Origin: Prorocentrum cordatum
Lineage: Eukaryota; Sar; Dinophyceae; Prorocentrales; Prorocentraceae
DNA length: 64,000 nt
Direction of reading: 5' to 3'
Assembly (NCBI GenBank): GCA_963575745.1
Contig: CAUYUJ010015505.1
Coordinates: forward strand, 771,896 to 835,895
This document shows positions 11,601 to 21,900 of this stretch, in pieces. Numbering within the stretch: the stretch's first letter is position 1; every line of letters begins with the position of its first letter. The notes beneath the pieces are model-generated. The model was not told the DNA's origin. It made no database searches and saw only the letters and a list, made by a program, of their open reading frames with translations. A program made the position numbers and the translations under genes.

Positions 11601-13185
11601 GCTTGTCCGTCGGCTGCACTGGCCGCCCCAGGCCCGCCCGCAGCCGTTCGGTCGCTCGGCCCCTCGGCTGGCCAAATGCACTGGTTTTGTTTGATTTTGT
11701 TTGTTTTCGCTTGTCCGTCGGCTACACTGGTCGCCCTGCGCACGCCCGCCGCCTTTCGGTCGCTCGGCCCCTCGGCTGGCCCCATTCCCTGGCTTTCTTT
11801 GTTTCTGTTTGTTTTCGCTTGTCCGTCGGCTGCGCTGGCCACCTCAAGCTCGCCCGCCGCCCCGCGGTCGCTCGGCCCCTCGGCTGGCCAAATGCATTGG
11901 TTTTGTTTGTTTTTGTTTGTTTTCGCTTGTCCGTCGGCTGCACTGGTCGCCTCAGGCCCGCCCGCCGCCGTTCGGTCGCTCGGCCCCCCGGCTGGCCCAA
12001 TGCATTGGTTTTGTTTGCTTTTGTTTGTTTTCGCTTGTCCGTCGGCTGCACTGGTCGCCCTGCGCGCGCCCGCCGCATTTCGGTCGCTCTGCCCCTCGGC
12101 TGGCCCCATTCCCTGGCTTTCTCTGTTTCTGTGTGTTTTCGCTTGTCCGTCGGCTGCACTGGTCGCCCCAAGCTCGCCCGCCGCCCCGCGGTCGCTCGGC
12201 CCCCCGGCTGGCCAACTGCACTGGTTTTGTTTGTTTTTGTTTGTTTTCGCTTGTCCGTCGGCTGCACTGGTCGCCCCAGGTCCGCCCGCCGCCTTTCGGT
12301 CGCTCGGCCCCTCGGCTGGTTGAATTCACTGGTTTTGTGTGTGTTTTGTTTGTTTTCGCTTGTCCGTCGGCTGCGCTGGTCGCCCTGCGCACGCCCGCCG
12401 CCTTTCGGTCGCTCGGCCCCCCGGCTGGCCCCATTCCCTGGCTTTGTTTGTTTCTGTTTGTTTTCGCTTGTCCGTCGGCTGCACTGGTCGCCACAGGCTC
12501 GCCCGCCGCCCCGCGGTCGCTCGGCCCCTCGGCTGGCCCAATTCATCGGTTTTGTTTGTTTTTGTTTGTTTTCGCTTGCCCGTCGGCTGCGCTGGTCGCT
12601 CCAGGCCCGCCCGCCGCCGTTCGGTCGCTCGGCCCCTCGGCTGGCCAAATTCACTGGTTTTGTTTGTTTTTCTTGTCCGTCGGCTGCACTGGTCGCCCTG
12701 CGCACGCCCGCCGCCTTTCGATCGCTCGGCCCCACGGCTGGCCCCATTCCCTGGCTTTCTTTGTTTCTGTTTGTTTTCGCTTGTCCGTCGGCTGCACTGG
12801 TCGCCTCAGGCTCGCCCGCCGCCTTTCGGTCGCTCGGCCCCTCGGCTGGCCAAATGCATTGGTTTTGTTTGTTTTTGTTTGTTTTCGGTTGTCCATCGGC
12901 TGCACTGGTCGCCCCGGGCCCGCCCGCCGCCGTTCGGTCGCTCGGCCCCTCGGCTGGCCCAATTCATTGGTTTTGTTTGTTTTTGTTTGTTTTCGCTTGT
13001 CCGTCGGCTGCACTGGTCGCCCCAGGCCCGCCCGCCGCCGTTCGGTCGCTCGGCCCCTCGGCTGGCCAAATGCATCGGTTTTGTTTGTTTTTGTTTGTTT
13101 TCGCTTGTCCGTCGGCTGCACTGGTCGCCCTGCGCACGCCCGCCGCCTTTCGGTCGCTCGGAGCCCTCGGCTGGCCCCATTCCCT
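5640..13185 (+). repeat. 108-bp satellite, plus-orientation arm, with three-monomer higher-order repeat
   Basis: Each monomer has a T-rich half (GGTTTTGTTTGTTTTTGTT), the constant TTCGCTTGTCCGTCGGCTGC, and a GC-rich half (CGGTCGCTCGGCCCCTCGG). Three types differ after CTCGGCTGGCC: A has AAATGCATTGG, B has CAATTCACTGG, C has CCATTCCCTGGCTTTC. From about 7260 they mostly cycle A-B-C (about 325 bp), e.g. C 7261, A 7366, B 7477, C 7585; the left 1.5 kb is less regular. 108 is 36 codons, so many frames stay open for hundreds of codons; these are repeat artefacts. Confidence 0.92.
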
Positions 13186-13238
13186 ACAAGCGAAACAAAC
13201 AGAAACAAAGAAAGCCAGGGAATGGGGCCAGCCGAGGG
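13164..13238. repeat. Palindrome at the turn-around of the satellite arms
   Basis: CCCTCGGCTGGCCCCATTCC (13164-13183, extended by CT) is matched by its exact reverse complement at 13217-13238, leaving a 31-base loop. The array changes orientation exactly here. Confidence 0.9.
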
Positions 13239-15520
13239 GCCGGGCGACCGAAAGGCGGCGGGCGAGCCTGGGGCGACCAGTGCAGCCGACGGACAAGCGA
13301 AAACAAACAAAAACAAACAAAACCAAAGAATTGGGCGATCCGAGGGGCCGAGCGACCGGAAAGCGGCGGGAGAGGCTGGGGCGACCAGTGCAGCCGACGG
13401 ACAAGCGAAAACAAACAAAACAAAGAAAACAATTGAATTCGGCCAGCCGAGGGGCAGAGCGACCGAAACGCGGCGGGCGAGCCTGGGGCCACAAGTACAA
13501 CCGACGGACAAACGAAAACAAACCAAAACAAACAACACCACGGAAATGAGCCAGCCGAGGGGCCGAGCGACCGAAAAGCCGCGGGCGAGCCTGGAGCGAC
13601 CAGCGCAGCCGACGGACAAGCGAAAACAAACAAAAACAAACAAAACTAAGCATTTGGCCAGCCGAGGGGCAGGGCAGCGCGACCGAAAGGCGGCGGGCGA
13701 GCCTGAGGCGACCAGTGCAGCCGACGGACAAGCGAAAACAAACAGAAACCAAACGAAACCAAGGACTGGGGCCAGCCGGGGTGCCGAGCGACCGAAAGGC
13801 GGCGGGCGTGCGCAGGGCGACCAGTGCAGCCGACGGACAAGCGAAAACCAACAAAAACAAAGAAAACCAGCGAATCTGGCCAGCCGAGGGGCCGAGCGAC
13901 CGCGGGGCGGCGGGCGAGCCTGGGGCGACCATTGCAGCCGACGGACAGGCGAAAACAAACAAAAACAAACAAACCCAACGAATTGCGCCAGCCGAGGGGC
14001 CGAACGACCGCGGGGCGGCGGGCGAGCCTGGGGCGACCAGTGCAGCTGACGGACAAGCGAAAACAAACAAAAACAAACCAAACCAAATAATGGGGCCAGC
14101 CGAGAGGCCGAGCGACCGCGGGGCGGCGGGCGAGCCTGGAGCGACCAGCGCAGCCGACGGACAAGCGAAAACAAACAACAACAAACAAAACCATGAATGG
14201 GGCCCGCCGAGGGGCCGAGCGACCGCGGGGCGGCGGGCGAGCCTGGGGCGACCAGTGCAGCCGACGGACAAGCGAAAACAAACGAAACGAACAAACACAC
14301 AGAAATCGACCAGCCGAGAGGCCGAGCGACCGCAGGGCGGCGGGCGAGCCTGAGGCGACCAGTGCAGCCGACGGACAAACCAAAACAAACAAAAACAAAC
14401 AAAACCAAAGAATTGGGCCAGCCGAGGGGTCGAGCGACCGAAAGGCGGCGGGCGAGCCTGTGGCGACCAGTGCAGCCGACGGACAAACGAAAACAATCAA
14501 CCACAAACAAAACAAAGGAATGAGGCCAGCCGAAAGGCAGAGCGACCGCTGTGCGGCGGGCGAGCCCGGGGCGACCATTGCAGCCGACGGGCAAGCGAAA
14601 ACAAGCAAAAAACAAACAAAACCAAGGAATGGGGCCAGCCGAGGGGGCGAGCGACCGAAAGGCGGCGGGCGAGCCTGGGGCGACCAGTGCAGCCGACGGA
14701 CAAGCGAACACAAACAGAAACAAACAAAACCAAGGAATGGGGCCAGCCGAAGGGCCGAGCGACCGCGGGGCGGCGGGCGAGCCTGAGGCGACCAGTGCAG
14801 CCGACGGACAAGCGAAAACAAGCAAAAGCAAACAAAACAAAAAAATGAGCCAGCCGAGGGGCCGAGCGACCGAGACGCGGCGGGCGAACCTGTGGCAACC
14901 AGTACAGCCGAAGGACAAGCGAAAACAAACAAAAACAAACAAAACCAGTGCATGGGGCCAGCCGAGGGGCCGAGCGACCGCGGGGCGGCGGGCGAGCCTG
15001 GGGCGACCAGTGCAGCCGACGGAGAAGCGAAAAAAAACAAAAACAAACAAAATCAAGGAATGGGGCCAGCCGAGGGGCCGAGTGACCGCGGGGCGGCGGG
15101 CGAGCCTGAGGCGACCAGTGCAGCCGACGGACAAGCGAAAACAAACAGAAACAAACAAAACCAAGGAATGGGGCAAACTGAGGGGGCGAGCGACCGCGGG
15201 GAGGTGGGCGAGCCCGGGGCGACCAGTGCAGCCGACGGACAAGCGAAAAAAAACAAAACAAAAAAAAACAAAACCATTGCATGGGGCAAGCCGAGGGGCC
15301 GAGCGACCGCGGGGAGGTGGGCGAGCCTGGGGCGACCAGTGCAGCCGACGGGCAAGCGAAAACAAACAAAAACAAACAAAACCAAATAGTGGGGCCAGGC
15401 CGAGCGACCGCGGGGCGGCGGGCGACACTGGGGCGACCAGTGCAGCCGACGGACAAGCGAAAACAAACAAAACAATCAAAACCAAGGAATGGGGCCAGCC
15501 GAGGGGCCGAGCGACCAGCG
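13186..15520 (-). repeat. 108-bp satellite, inverted arm
   Basis: About 21 monomers of the same satellite in reverse orientation. Here the A-B-C cycle is mostly lost and units are more diverged from each other, suggesting a different age or less homogenisation than the other arm. Confidence 0.88.
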
Positions 15521-15672
15521 TCGCCCAGGGAAGTGACAACCAAACCCTAGAAGTAGATTAGGTTTGCGCCCGCCCCCCCAAAAAACAAAAAATATAGATT
15601 CTTGAAATAGGAAGGCGCTTAAAGTAGATTGGGATCTGGGAATCCAAAAATACCTACTTTCAACGACCGGTG

Positions 15673-15675
<3 letters not shown>

Positions 15676-15712
<37 letters not shown>
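15676..15712. repeat. TA microsatellite at the element's right edge
   Basis: About 18 TA units directly outside the right terminal inverted repeat. The left end also abuts a shorter TA run (5475-5482), consistent with insertion into, or growth of, TA target sequence. Confidence 0.85.
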
Positions 15713-16135
15713 AAGTGACGGGGACCAATGAGAGAGAGAGGGACACACACACACAACAGCAACAGCAACAACAACAACAAACCACAAGAGAGAGAGAGAG
15801 GAACAACAACACATGCAGTTGAAGGAAGCTCCTGGAGCGACGCTGTGAGGCAAGATCGCGGCTGCATCCCCGCCCGGCCCACATATGCCAGCATGAGTAG
15901 GTGAGTGTAGAGCCCCTGCGCGTAATGATCTTTAGACGAAGGCTTGCGCGTGGCAGGCGAACGCCAGCCTCATGGAAGCTACATCGCAAAGCGTGGTGCG
16001 ACCCATGGAGGCGGATGAGCGATGAGCACGCCCAGGAAGAGAACCTGAGGTCGGCCAACCGCGGCCCTTGAGGGCGTCACGCAGCGCGGGCATTCGGCTG
16101 GCATCCCAATGCCACCAACCAAAGTAGGGAGGAGG
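15713..16135. other. No gene seen
   Basis: GA- and CA-rich short repeats (15728-15805), then unique sequence with no supportable exon. Confidence 0.4.
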
Positions 16136-16588
16136 GAAGAGGGGAGAGGAGGAGGAGGAGGAGGAGGGAGGAGGAGGAGGAGGAGGAGGAGGAGGAGGAG
16201 GAGAAGGAGGAGGAGCGGAACGACTGCACGCTCCCACAGGACTCTCCAGGGCAGGAGTGCCACCGTGGGCCTCGGGCAGCCAGTCGCCTGGGCAGGCGAA
16301 GTGGCACCACGAGCTCGAGGAGGGAGGAGAACCGAGGAGGAGCATGGGGACGAGAAGGAGCAGCAGCGAGGGGAGAGGGGCGACTGGGCGCTCCGACAGA
16401 ACGCTCTGGGGCAGCAGGGCCATCGTCGGCCTCGGGCTCTCCAGGCAGCAGCCTGGACCAACAACGTGACGCCATGACTCCGAGGATGGAGGAGAGAGGG
16501 GCAGGAGGAGGAATTGGCGGAACATTCCAAAACACAGGAGGAGGAGGAGGAGGAGGAGGAGGAGGAGGAGGAGGAGGAGGAGGGGGAG

Positions 16589-16620
<32 letters not shown>

Positions 16621-16690
16621 GGAGGAGGAGGAGGAGGAGGAGGAGGAGGAGGAGGAGGGGGAGGAGACGGAGGAGGAGGAGGAGGATGAA
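16136..16690. repeat. GGA tracts enclosing a diverged tandem duplication
   Basis: GGA runs at 16136-16215 and 16535-16687 flank two related blocks of about 160 bp, about 16216-16345 and 16375-16510. Both hold a GACTG..CGCTCC.ACAG motif and an RTLxGxxAxVGLG-like peptide in one frame. Too diverged to call coding. Confidence 0.6.
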
Positions 16691-17246
16691 AAGGAATCAG
16701 TTCGGCTGTTCTTGGGTACGCTTGGCCTCCCCTGGGAAAACGGTGGAGGGGACCATGACGGGGCGGAGGTGGGCTGGCGGGGAGCGACCACACCCCATTA
16801 ACATCGAACTCCAATGCCTCCCTGCTTCCATGGGCTTCCCAAGAGCACCCGAGCAAGCTTCGAATCACCGACGTCATCGCCGTTGTCATCGGACGCTCGG
16901 TCCTCAACAGAAGCCCAGACCCCATCTGCAGTCAGGGTGCCTGCGTATCCGATCTGCTCGACCGAACACGGCTGGTGGGGAGGCGCTGCTGTGGCTCAGC
17001 GCGCTTCCTGCTCTGTGTGTTAGAGCCAAATTCCCCCATGGCACGATGAATGCAGCCCGCCGTGTCGCTGTGCGTCCTGCGATGGATGTGAACGAGCGCG
17101 GTCCTCGTACATCTCGGCGGCCCCTGGAGCACTCCAGAGGTCCCTGCAAGGCCCCAGGGGTCCTCAGAGGCGTCCACGGCCCAAAGGGTAAGACCGTCCG
17201 AACAAACATCTGGATCCTCCTCCTCCTCCCCATGATGACCGCGGTC

Positions 17247-17350
17247 CTCGTCCATCTCCTGCATCTCGGCCTCCATCGCAGCGGATACGATGACGGCGCC
17301 GTCGCCCGTCTCGGCCGCGATCTTCTTCACCTCCTCGGTGTACTTGTTCC
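17247..17350 (-). CDS. OLA1-like exon, G5 region
   Basis: 104 bases entered after GCCCGCAG. Starting in phase 2 it encodes [17 protein letters not shown], then [16 protein letters not shown], matching the YchF segment N.Y.E.V..IAAE.GA..V..SA..EAE..ELDE. It ends ..GACGAG before GACC (GA donor). Confidence 0.85.
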
Positions 17351-18925
17351 CTGCGGGCCGCGGCCATTGATCGGAGCGTCGGGGAGGAGGAGATGACGTC
17401 GAGGGGAAACGAGGTCGAATGATGATGAGGAGGAGGAGGAGGAGGAGGAGGAGGAGGAGGAGGAGGAGGAGGAGGAGGAGGGGGGGAGACGGAGGAGGGG
17501 GAGGAGGGGAGGGAAGAGGGGTGTGACAAGCCAAGTGCGCTTGCGCCATATCTGACACTATATCACTCCCACCCGTCCCTTCCGTTCGCACTGCGATGCT
17601 TGTTTTCTCTATCCGCGATCGTGGGTCATAGCGAACCTGGAACCCTCAAACCAGACCCCATCGTGCTATGCGCAATCGGAGAGGGGGAGCTGACCAGGCG
17701 GAACAGGATGCGGATGATGAGTGAGGAGGGGACGAGGACGAACAGCAGCAGCGGGAACTGGAGTGACGGAGCGGGAGGAGCAGGAGGACCAGGGGAAAAC
17801 GCAATGGGGGCGACGACGATGAGGAAGGACTCGGATTCAGAAAAGTTGCCCGCGGTGGGGCAAACACGCCAATCTGAACGACAGGAGCAACGCGCAGATC
17901 CGAAACTGAGGCCCACGCTGTAGCGGGAGCGCCATTTTGAAACACCGAAAACCATCGGCCTGTAAAGCTCCCAAATAAAGCAACAACACGTTTGTCCACT
18001 CCTACGTGAAAAATCCGCCGACCCTGCCGGCGTGTGCGTGGGGGGGCTTGTCCGTTCTAATCATCGCCTCCGTCCGTCGTCGTATCCGTCCCCACTTTCC
18101 TTGCACCCTCCTCATCAAGCCAGTTAGCGAGAAAAGAATCTAGCAATGTCGTAATCGAGTCGAATGGAAGGGGGTCCGAGGGGGGGCAGGGAGGGGGGTT
18201 CCCAGGGGGGGTTGGGGGGGTCAGATACGAATTCCCCACTGGGGGTCCGCGGCCTCAAAATACCGAGACAGGCCACGAGTCCCCCAAAAAGGGCCCCCGA
18301 GACGGTTCAAAAGGGCACCCAATCGCCACACGATCGGTCCAAAACGCCTTCACGTCGTCCAGACTGCCCAGGAGGCCTCCAAGACGCCCCAAGAAGCCTC
18401 CAAGAACACGAACACGAGGGCCCCACGAGGCACACTTAATTCTGTTTCTTGCGTTTTGTTTTTAAGATTTGGGTGGTATCGCCTTTTCCTCTTCCTACCT
18501 CTCCAAGACGGGCCAAAAGGCCCAAGACCGCCCAATGAAGCCCCAAGAGGCTTCCGAGAGGGCCCCCAAACAGCCCAAGAGGACCCCTAGGCAGCCCACA
18601 GCGCCTGCAAGACGGCCCAAGAGGCCCCCAAGGCGGCCCCAAAAGCGTGTCCAGGCGGGAGGGCCCGACCGGACATCTCGAGTCCTCGGCCCCGAGCGGC
18701 TCCCAGGAGGCCCCAAGATGTTCCCAAGAGGCCCCAAGAGGCCCACAAGAGATCCCCAATAAGCCCGAAGAGGCCCCCAAGAGGCTCGCAAGAGGCCCCC
18801 AAGAGGCTCCCAAGAGGGCCACGAATTCCTCCTCAGAGGCCCCCGAGAGCCTTCCGAAGAGACCGCAAGCATCCCTGAGGACTCTGGCCAACGTTTGCGT
18901 CGTCAACGTCGCCGCAGCCGCCGTT

Positions 18926-18971
<46 letters not shown>

Positions 18972-21900
18972 GCGCCGTCGGCGTCGTCGGTGTCGTCGTT
19001 GTCGTCCTCATTGTTCCCCTTCAGGGTCGGTGGCACCGGCCGTATAGCCCCCGCAATACCAGCAGAGGGCGGGATTCCTTCCGTTCAGAGTCAAGGGAGA
19101 GAGGAGGGCAGTATTCATATAATGAATACTTGTGGAGGGCGAGGGGTGACAGTAGCCGCGAGGAGGAGATCGACAAGAGATTCTAGACGCTTCGCGTAAC
19201 CCCACCAGCCCATCTAGAAACGATGCCCAGAGGAATTGCCTCGATCAGGGAAGTGGGCAGCACACAAAGGAAGGGTCCCCCAGTGGAGGCCTCTTGGAGC
19301 GTCTTGCGGGCTGGCGGTCCTGGACGCCTCTTAGAGCGTCTTGGGTGCCTCGGAGAGCTTCTTCTTTTTTTCCAGTGGCTCTCACGTCAGCCAACCAATC
19401 CAGGAACGAAAGGACTGTAGGAAAACAAAAACAATGGGGACGATATCTTAATTACGAGCCAGGTTCCACCTCTCACCGACTTTGGGGCAGTCTGAGGTGA
19501 AAGTCCAGGGAGGCGAAACGTGCTGGCACGCAGGCCAGTGAAGTTTGCCCGAACAAGCTGGCGACGCTGCTGGACATAAGAGCTTGTCACGGGGCCCCGC
19601 GAGTTTCCGAGGCTGCCCTGGTGCGCAGGCCCCCCATTCGATAAGATTACCCCAGTGCGACCCTACCTAGAAGTTGGAGCCCCTAGGACAACAACATTAG
19701 TTGCTATGCTATGCTATGCTATGCTATGTCATGCTATGCGTTGCCTTTCCTTTGCTTTGATGTTGCTGTTTATTTGCTTTGCTTTGCGTTGCTTGTGTGT
19801 TGCTTTGCTGTCGCTGCTGTTGCTTTGCCTTTGCTTTGCTGCTATGCTATGCTATGCTCTGCTCTGCTATGCTATGCTATGCTGCGCTGTGCTATGCTGT
19901 GCTGTGCTGTGCTGCGCTACGCTCTGCTATGCTGCGCTATGCTATACTATGCTGCGCTATGCTATGCTATGCTGCGCTATGCTATGCTATGCTGGGCTAT
20001 ACTATGATATGCTGTGCTGCGCTATGCTATGCTACGCTATGCTATGTTGTGCTCTGCTATGCCAAAGCTCAGCGAAGCTCAGATGAAGGTAAGCTAAGCT
20101 AAGATAATCCTGAGCTAAGATGGAGCTAAGCTAAGCTAAGCTAAGATGAAATAAGCTAAGCTAAGATGAGATAAGCAACGCCAAGCCAAGGGGACGTAAC
20201 TGGGGGAACCGCGGGGCGGATCCTGGGGGAACCGCCCGGGGCGAAGCCCACTGCCCGGCCCTTTCAGCACACAGGGTAAGAACCCTTCTAGGCAGAGCCT
20301 AGGTAAGGAAAAAATAATCATATATGAGCCCGGTTCGACAACCTTACAAGCATAAGCTTGTGCAGTCGCCCGAGCCACTGCCCGGCGGCCCGGCGGCCTT
20401 CAAATAACGAACCACAAAAAGGAGTCTTCGATCGCAGTCCAGAGCGCTGGTGGGTCAAAGAGAACGGCGGTGGCATCCGACCACACAAGCCGACTCAGAA
20501 AATCAGCACCTGTAGAAGGCGACGGAGAAACAGGTACACGGACACCCGTGTAGAGAAATCGCCTGGCATGCAGTATGACGTCATGCGCTGTGTGGCAGAA
20601 TCTGCACCAATCCCCACTGCGTGCTGATATCCGTCGTGTATTGTGCCTCTTCGGCAAGTTATGATGATTTTCCTGCGCCGCCGTGATCGGGAAGGACTTG
20701 AGCAACCAGAGAACGCGGGAGTCACATACGTTCGTTGGGATTTCGACTGTGACCACTATATTGACCTTTCTTGTTCCATATGCCTTCAATGACAGCGACC
20801 CCGGCCGGAATGTAAAAGCAGGTTCGCAATGCAAGGTTTGCTACCAGCGTAGGTGTAATTCGTGTACCCAAAAGCTCTACACCAAGCGTCCGTTCTCTGA
20901 GGTAGAGCGATAGCTGGCGGAAAGCATCCCTGCATTCCTCATCCTCTTCTTCGGTCGTGTGCTCAACCATTTTCTGAATCAAAATTGCCGCAAGGTCATA
21001 TGATCCAGGCCTTGTGTTACTGCAGTTCCGGCTGATGCATCCTAAACGGTATAAAACAGTACAGCCACAAGCCGCTGACAACACACCGCAAAGCATTGCG
21101 CCCTTCCTAGTGGCTTCATTGTAGTGGACAATTCCGACACAGCCGAATCCCGCTGCGAGCGAGAAGAGCATGGAGACACGAACGACTACCAAGCGCCCGA
21201 GGCAACTCCACTGGAATGTGTCCGCCAGTAAGTAATCGGTCGCCTTGACTATGCTCAGTACCCTTTCCCACCTGATACTCTCGGTGCTCATGTCGTCCAA
21301 CTCCTTACAGACCCCTGCGACAACACTTTCTACGGCTTTTGTTCCGATTTCTTCAACCCTGGAAGGTCCAATGAAGAGCATACTGATGGACCAAATGAAG
21401 ACGCTGACCTCAACCCAAAAGCAAACCCGGATTTGCTCCGTAATGTCATCTCCGTACAATCGGGGCAGCCAAATCAGTACTGGCGCAAACATGCCCAATA
21501 CGAAAGTCGCCGACCACACGACATAGGAGAAACAAATGTTCGCATAACGGGATATCAGATTCGCTTCAGCTTCTGCCCAGCTGTAGCGGTTTGCAACGCT
21601 CAGCGTCCGCTCCAACTGAACGTGCTTATGTCTCGTCAGCATAGGGAAGATCACGCCAAGCACGAAGTAAATGAACGCCACAGCGCCATTTTCCAACCAC
21701 TCCAGAAATGCGGCGGTCCCGATCTCAAATTCTGGCCGTGGGAAAACATACCCCGGGCTCCACCTCTGCGAAACCAGCAGCCCATGGATCGAGAAGGACG
21801 CTGAGCTCATGCTGCTCAAAGCTACAACAAGGATTCGTCCAGGAATGCTGAAGCGCGAGGAAGTGTTCAACTCCGCCAACTTCGTGACTCCAAACACTTC

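Larger units (their letters stand above)
5475..15682. mobile_element. Foldback-like element built of two opposed satellite arms
   Basis: About 10.2 kb bounded by short terminal inverted repeats next to TA runs: the left end 5482-5506 reads ACCCACCAGTCGG then AAGAAGTAGGTA, and the right end (15651-15675) reversed reads ACCCACCGGTCGT then TGAAAGTAGGTA, 20 of 25 positions equal. Inside, about 70 monomers of about 108 bp run in plus orientation (to 13185) and about 21 run inverted (to about 15520), separated by a small palindrome. Both inner flanks hold the module AGGAAGGCG...AAGTAGATTG. Long inverted repeats made of tandem repeats are the known layout of Drosophila foldback elements; that comparison is structural only. 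No transposase is seen. Confidence 0.6.

Noticed and set aside
5644-15561. Open frames up to 1,217 codons across the satellite on both strands
   Set aside because: The 108-bp unit is 36 codons without internal stops in several frames, so long frames appear in five or six frames at once. The peptides are repeats of one translation and show no start context or domain.
19655-20102. Cys-rich small proteins
   Set aside because: Translation of the GCTAT pentamer array; open in all three plus-strand frames.
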